From Phylloscopus collybita (lineage: Eukaryota; Chordata; Aves; Passeriformes; Phylloscopidae): a DNA stretch of 64,000 bases. The position numbers and the translations under genes were made by a program. Below are positions 62,853 through 64,000 of the stretch, piece by piece; positions within the stretch are counted from its first letter, which is position 1; every line of letters begins with the position of its first letter. The notes beneath the pieces are model-generated. The model was not told the origin of the DNA and did no database searches. It worked only from the letters and a program-made list of their open reading frames with translations. Location: contig JAJNNQ010000026.1 of NCBI GenBank assembly GCA_027886175.1, forward strand, positions 19,188,001 through 19,252,000, in the 5' to 3' direction.

Positions 62853-62948
62853 TTTAAATTTAAATAGAATTTAAATCAAAATTCTTAAATTTAAAATTTA
62901 AGCATTTTAAATTCTAAAAATTTTAAGAATTTCCCAGAAATTCTTAAA
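62853..62948. repeat. Cluster of overlapping AT palindromes
   Basis: The segment is built from permutations of AAATTTAAA, AATTCTTAAA and TTTTAAGAATT, which are mutually complementary. Many alternative foldbacks are possible. Confidence 0.85.
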
Positions 62949-63513
62949 GGGAAGGATCATGGAAATTGATGCAATCATGTAAGGCACCATTAATTGGAAA
63001 AAGTGAGCTACATATTGTATGCTGACTGCATGCTTCCTTATTAATACATCAAGGAACACAGAAGAAATCAAACTGTGAATATTGAGCCCTAATCCTAGTG
63101 CTGAAGATATACGGTGTCACATGGTGTTGCAAAGTCTGAAAAACTGCTAGATAATGACAGTCTCAACCTTTCTTTTTATTTTTGTCAGGTTTTCACACTG
63201 AAGTGCCCACAATGAATAGGGTTTCCTGAGTACCAAAGTAATTGGGTATCGAATGAACAACCTTAATTGTTGCTAATAACTGAAAGGATAGTTTCTGGCT
63301 CTTCCAGCAATTTGTAATGAAGGAAGAAGAAACCTAAAACTCAGAATAACTTTTCAGGAATTTCTCAGTCAGAATGGGTAAGAATGTATATCAAATTCTT
63401 CCTCCATTATTCATTAATGCCTATTTAGAGCTCAGCATTTCTATCTCTACACTTTCCTTTGTCCACATTGCTGATCAAAATTTGGAAGGTTTCAGAGGAA
63501 AGAGCTTTTAGGG

Positions 63514-63592
63514 GAAAAAAACAAAACAAAACAAAAACCAACCAACCAACCAAACAAATAAACAAACAAAAAGCCCAAAAAAACAACCACAA
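63514..63592 (+). repeat. A/C-rich tract with CAAAA, CCAA and CAAA units
   Basis: CAAAA units are followed by four CCAA units and then by CAAA units, ending in AAACAACCACAAC. There is almost no T or G in 75 bases. Confidence 0.9.
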
Positions 63593-64000
63593 CTAGAAAA
63601 GGAAGTTTAAACAAGGTCTCTCAAGAGGTAATTACCTTTCGTGTGTATGACTGTGTTTAGATGTGAATGAGTGAAAGAAGCCTAAGAGGGGCTAGCAATG
63701 GTCAATAATGGGAACTTTTGGTTGATGGGCAGATAGAAGAGCAAGAGAATGTGTACTCATCAGCATCCAACAACCTCGAGGAAAAAGAAGCCCTTTGTCA
63801 GTGGTAGATCTGACACCTGACTTGGTGTATGGCTAAACACCGTGCAATGACCACAAAACTGGGTGCACTCAGCACTTAATACCCTGCAGCTGTGGAAACA
63901 GTAAATTGATACACTTGGCTCTTGTGGGATTGAGTAACATTGCTGTAACTGTTGTACTTCCAGTGGAGCTCAGCAATAACAAAGCAAGGGTGTTCAAGAC

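Larger units (their letters stand above)
57730..64000. other. Unique AT-rich DNA, 6.3 kb
   Basis: No gene is recognised. Directly after the CR1 end, 57761-57960 is GC-richer and open for ~40 codons in one plus-strand frame, but is unclassified. A/C-rich tracts occur at 60609-60655 and 63514-63592. A dense set of AT palindromes lies at 62853-62948. Confidence 0.5.

Overview
The window reads as nuclear DNA from a bird, most likely a passerine. It is visibly AT-rich and has no operon-like packing, no credible protein-coding gene and no rRNA or functional tRNA gene. The identification rests on its interspersed repeats. At least ten fragments end in the typical 3' region of avian CR1 LINEs, with the terminal ATTCTATG-type octamer on one strand or the other. 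Three stretches match long-terminal-repeat (LTR) families common in bird genomes. One short element combines a tRNA-Ile-like head with a CR1-like tail, as in the songbird SINE described from zebra finch. These family assignments are from memory and were not checked by search.

Layout, left to right. 1-2062: unique AT-rich DNA. 2063-2262: CR1 3' end (+). 2992-3920: long solo LTR (+). 4558-4668: CR1 (-). 6473-6690: a G/T-rich, quadruplex-prone tract. 9162-9640: CR1 (-). 13391-13481: long T tracts. 16090-16937: CR1 (+) with decayed reverse transcriptase. 23022-23118 and 23752-23895: A/C-rich tracts. 25216-25505: CR1 (-). 26880-27343: a candidate solo LTR carrying a ~27-bp minisatellite. 27541-28147: CR1 (-). 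32752-32806: a triple-armed perfect palindrome. 36325-36815: CR1 (+) with a foldback insertion. 37092-37475: truncated LTR (-). 44421-44850: CR1 (-). 48473-48612: tRNA/CR1 SINE (+). 48699-49275: CR1 (-). 55332-55929: LTR (-) of the same family as 37092-37475. 56681-57729: CR1 (+) with the best-preserved ORF2 C-terminus. The stretches between hold unique DNA with microsatellites, and a few may be conserved non-coding elements.

There is no gene network to describe. The functional logic is that of mobile DNA: CR1 supplied a reverse transcriptase that recognises its own 3' tail, the SINE carries a copy of that tail, and endogenous retroviruses left solo or broken LTRs. All copies look old and inactive. 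The window is best seen as a gene desert or a very large intron. I found no convincing new biological system. The best candidates for a second look are the SINE/CR1 tail sharing, the three-arm palindrome, the foldback inside CR1, the LTR minisatellite and the strand-asymmetric G/T (A/C) tracts.
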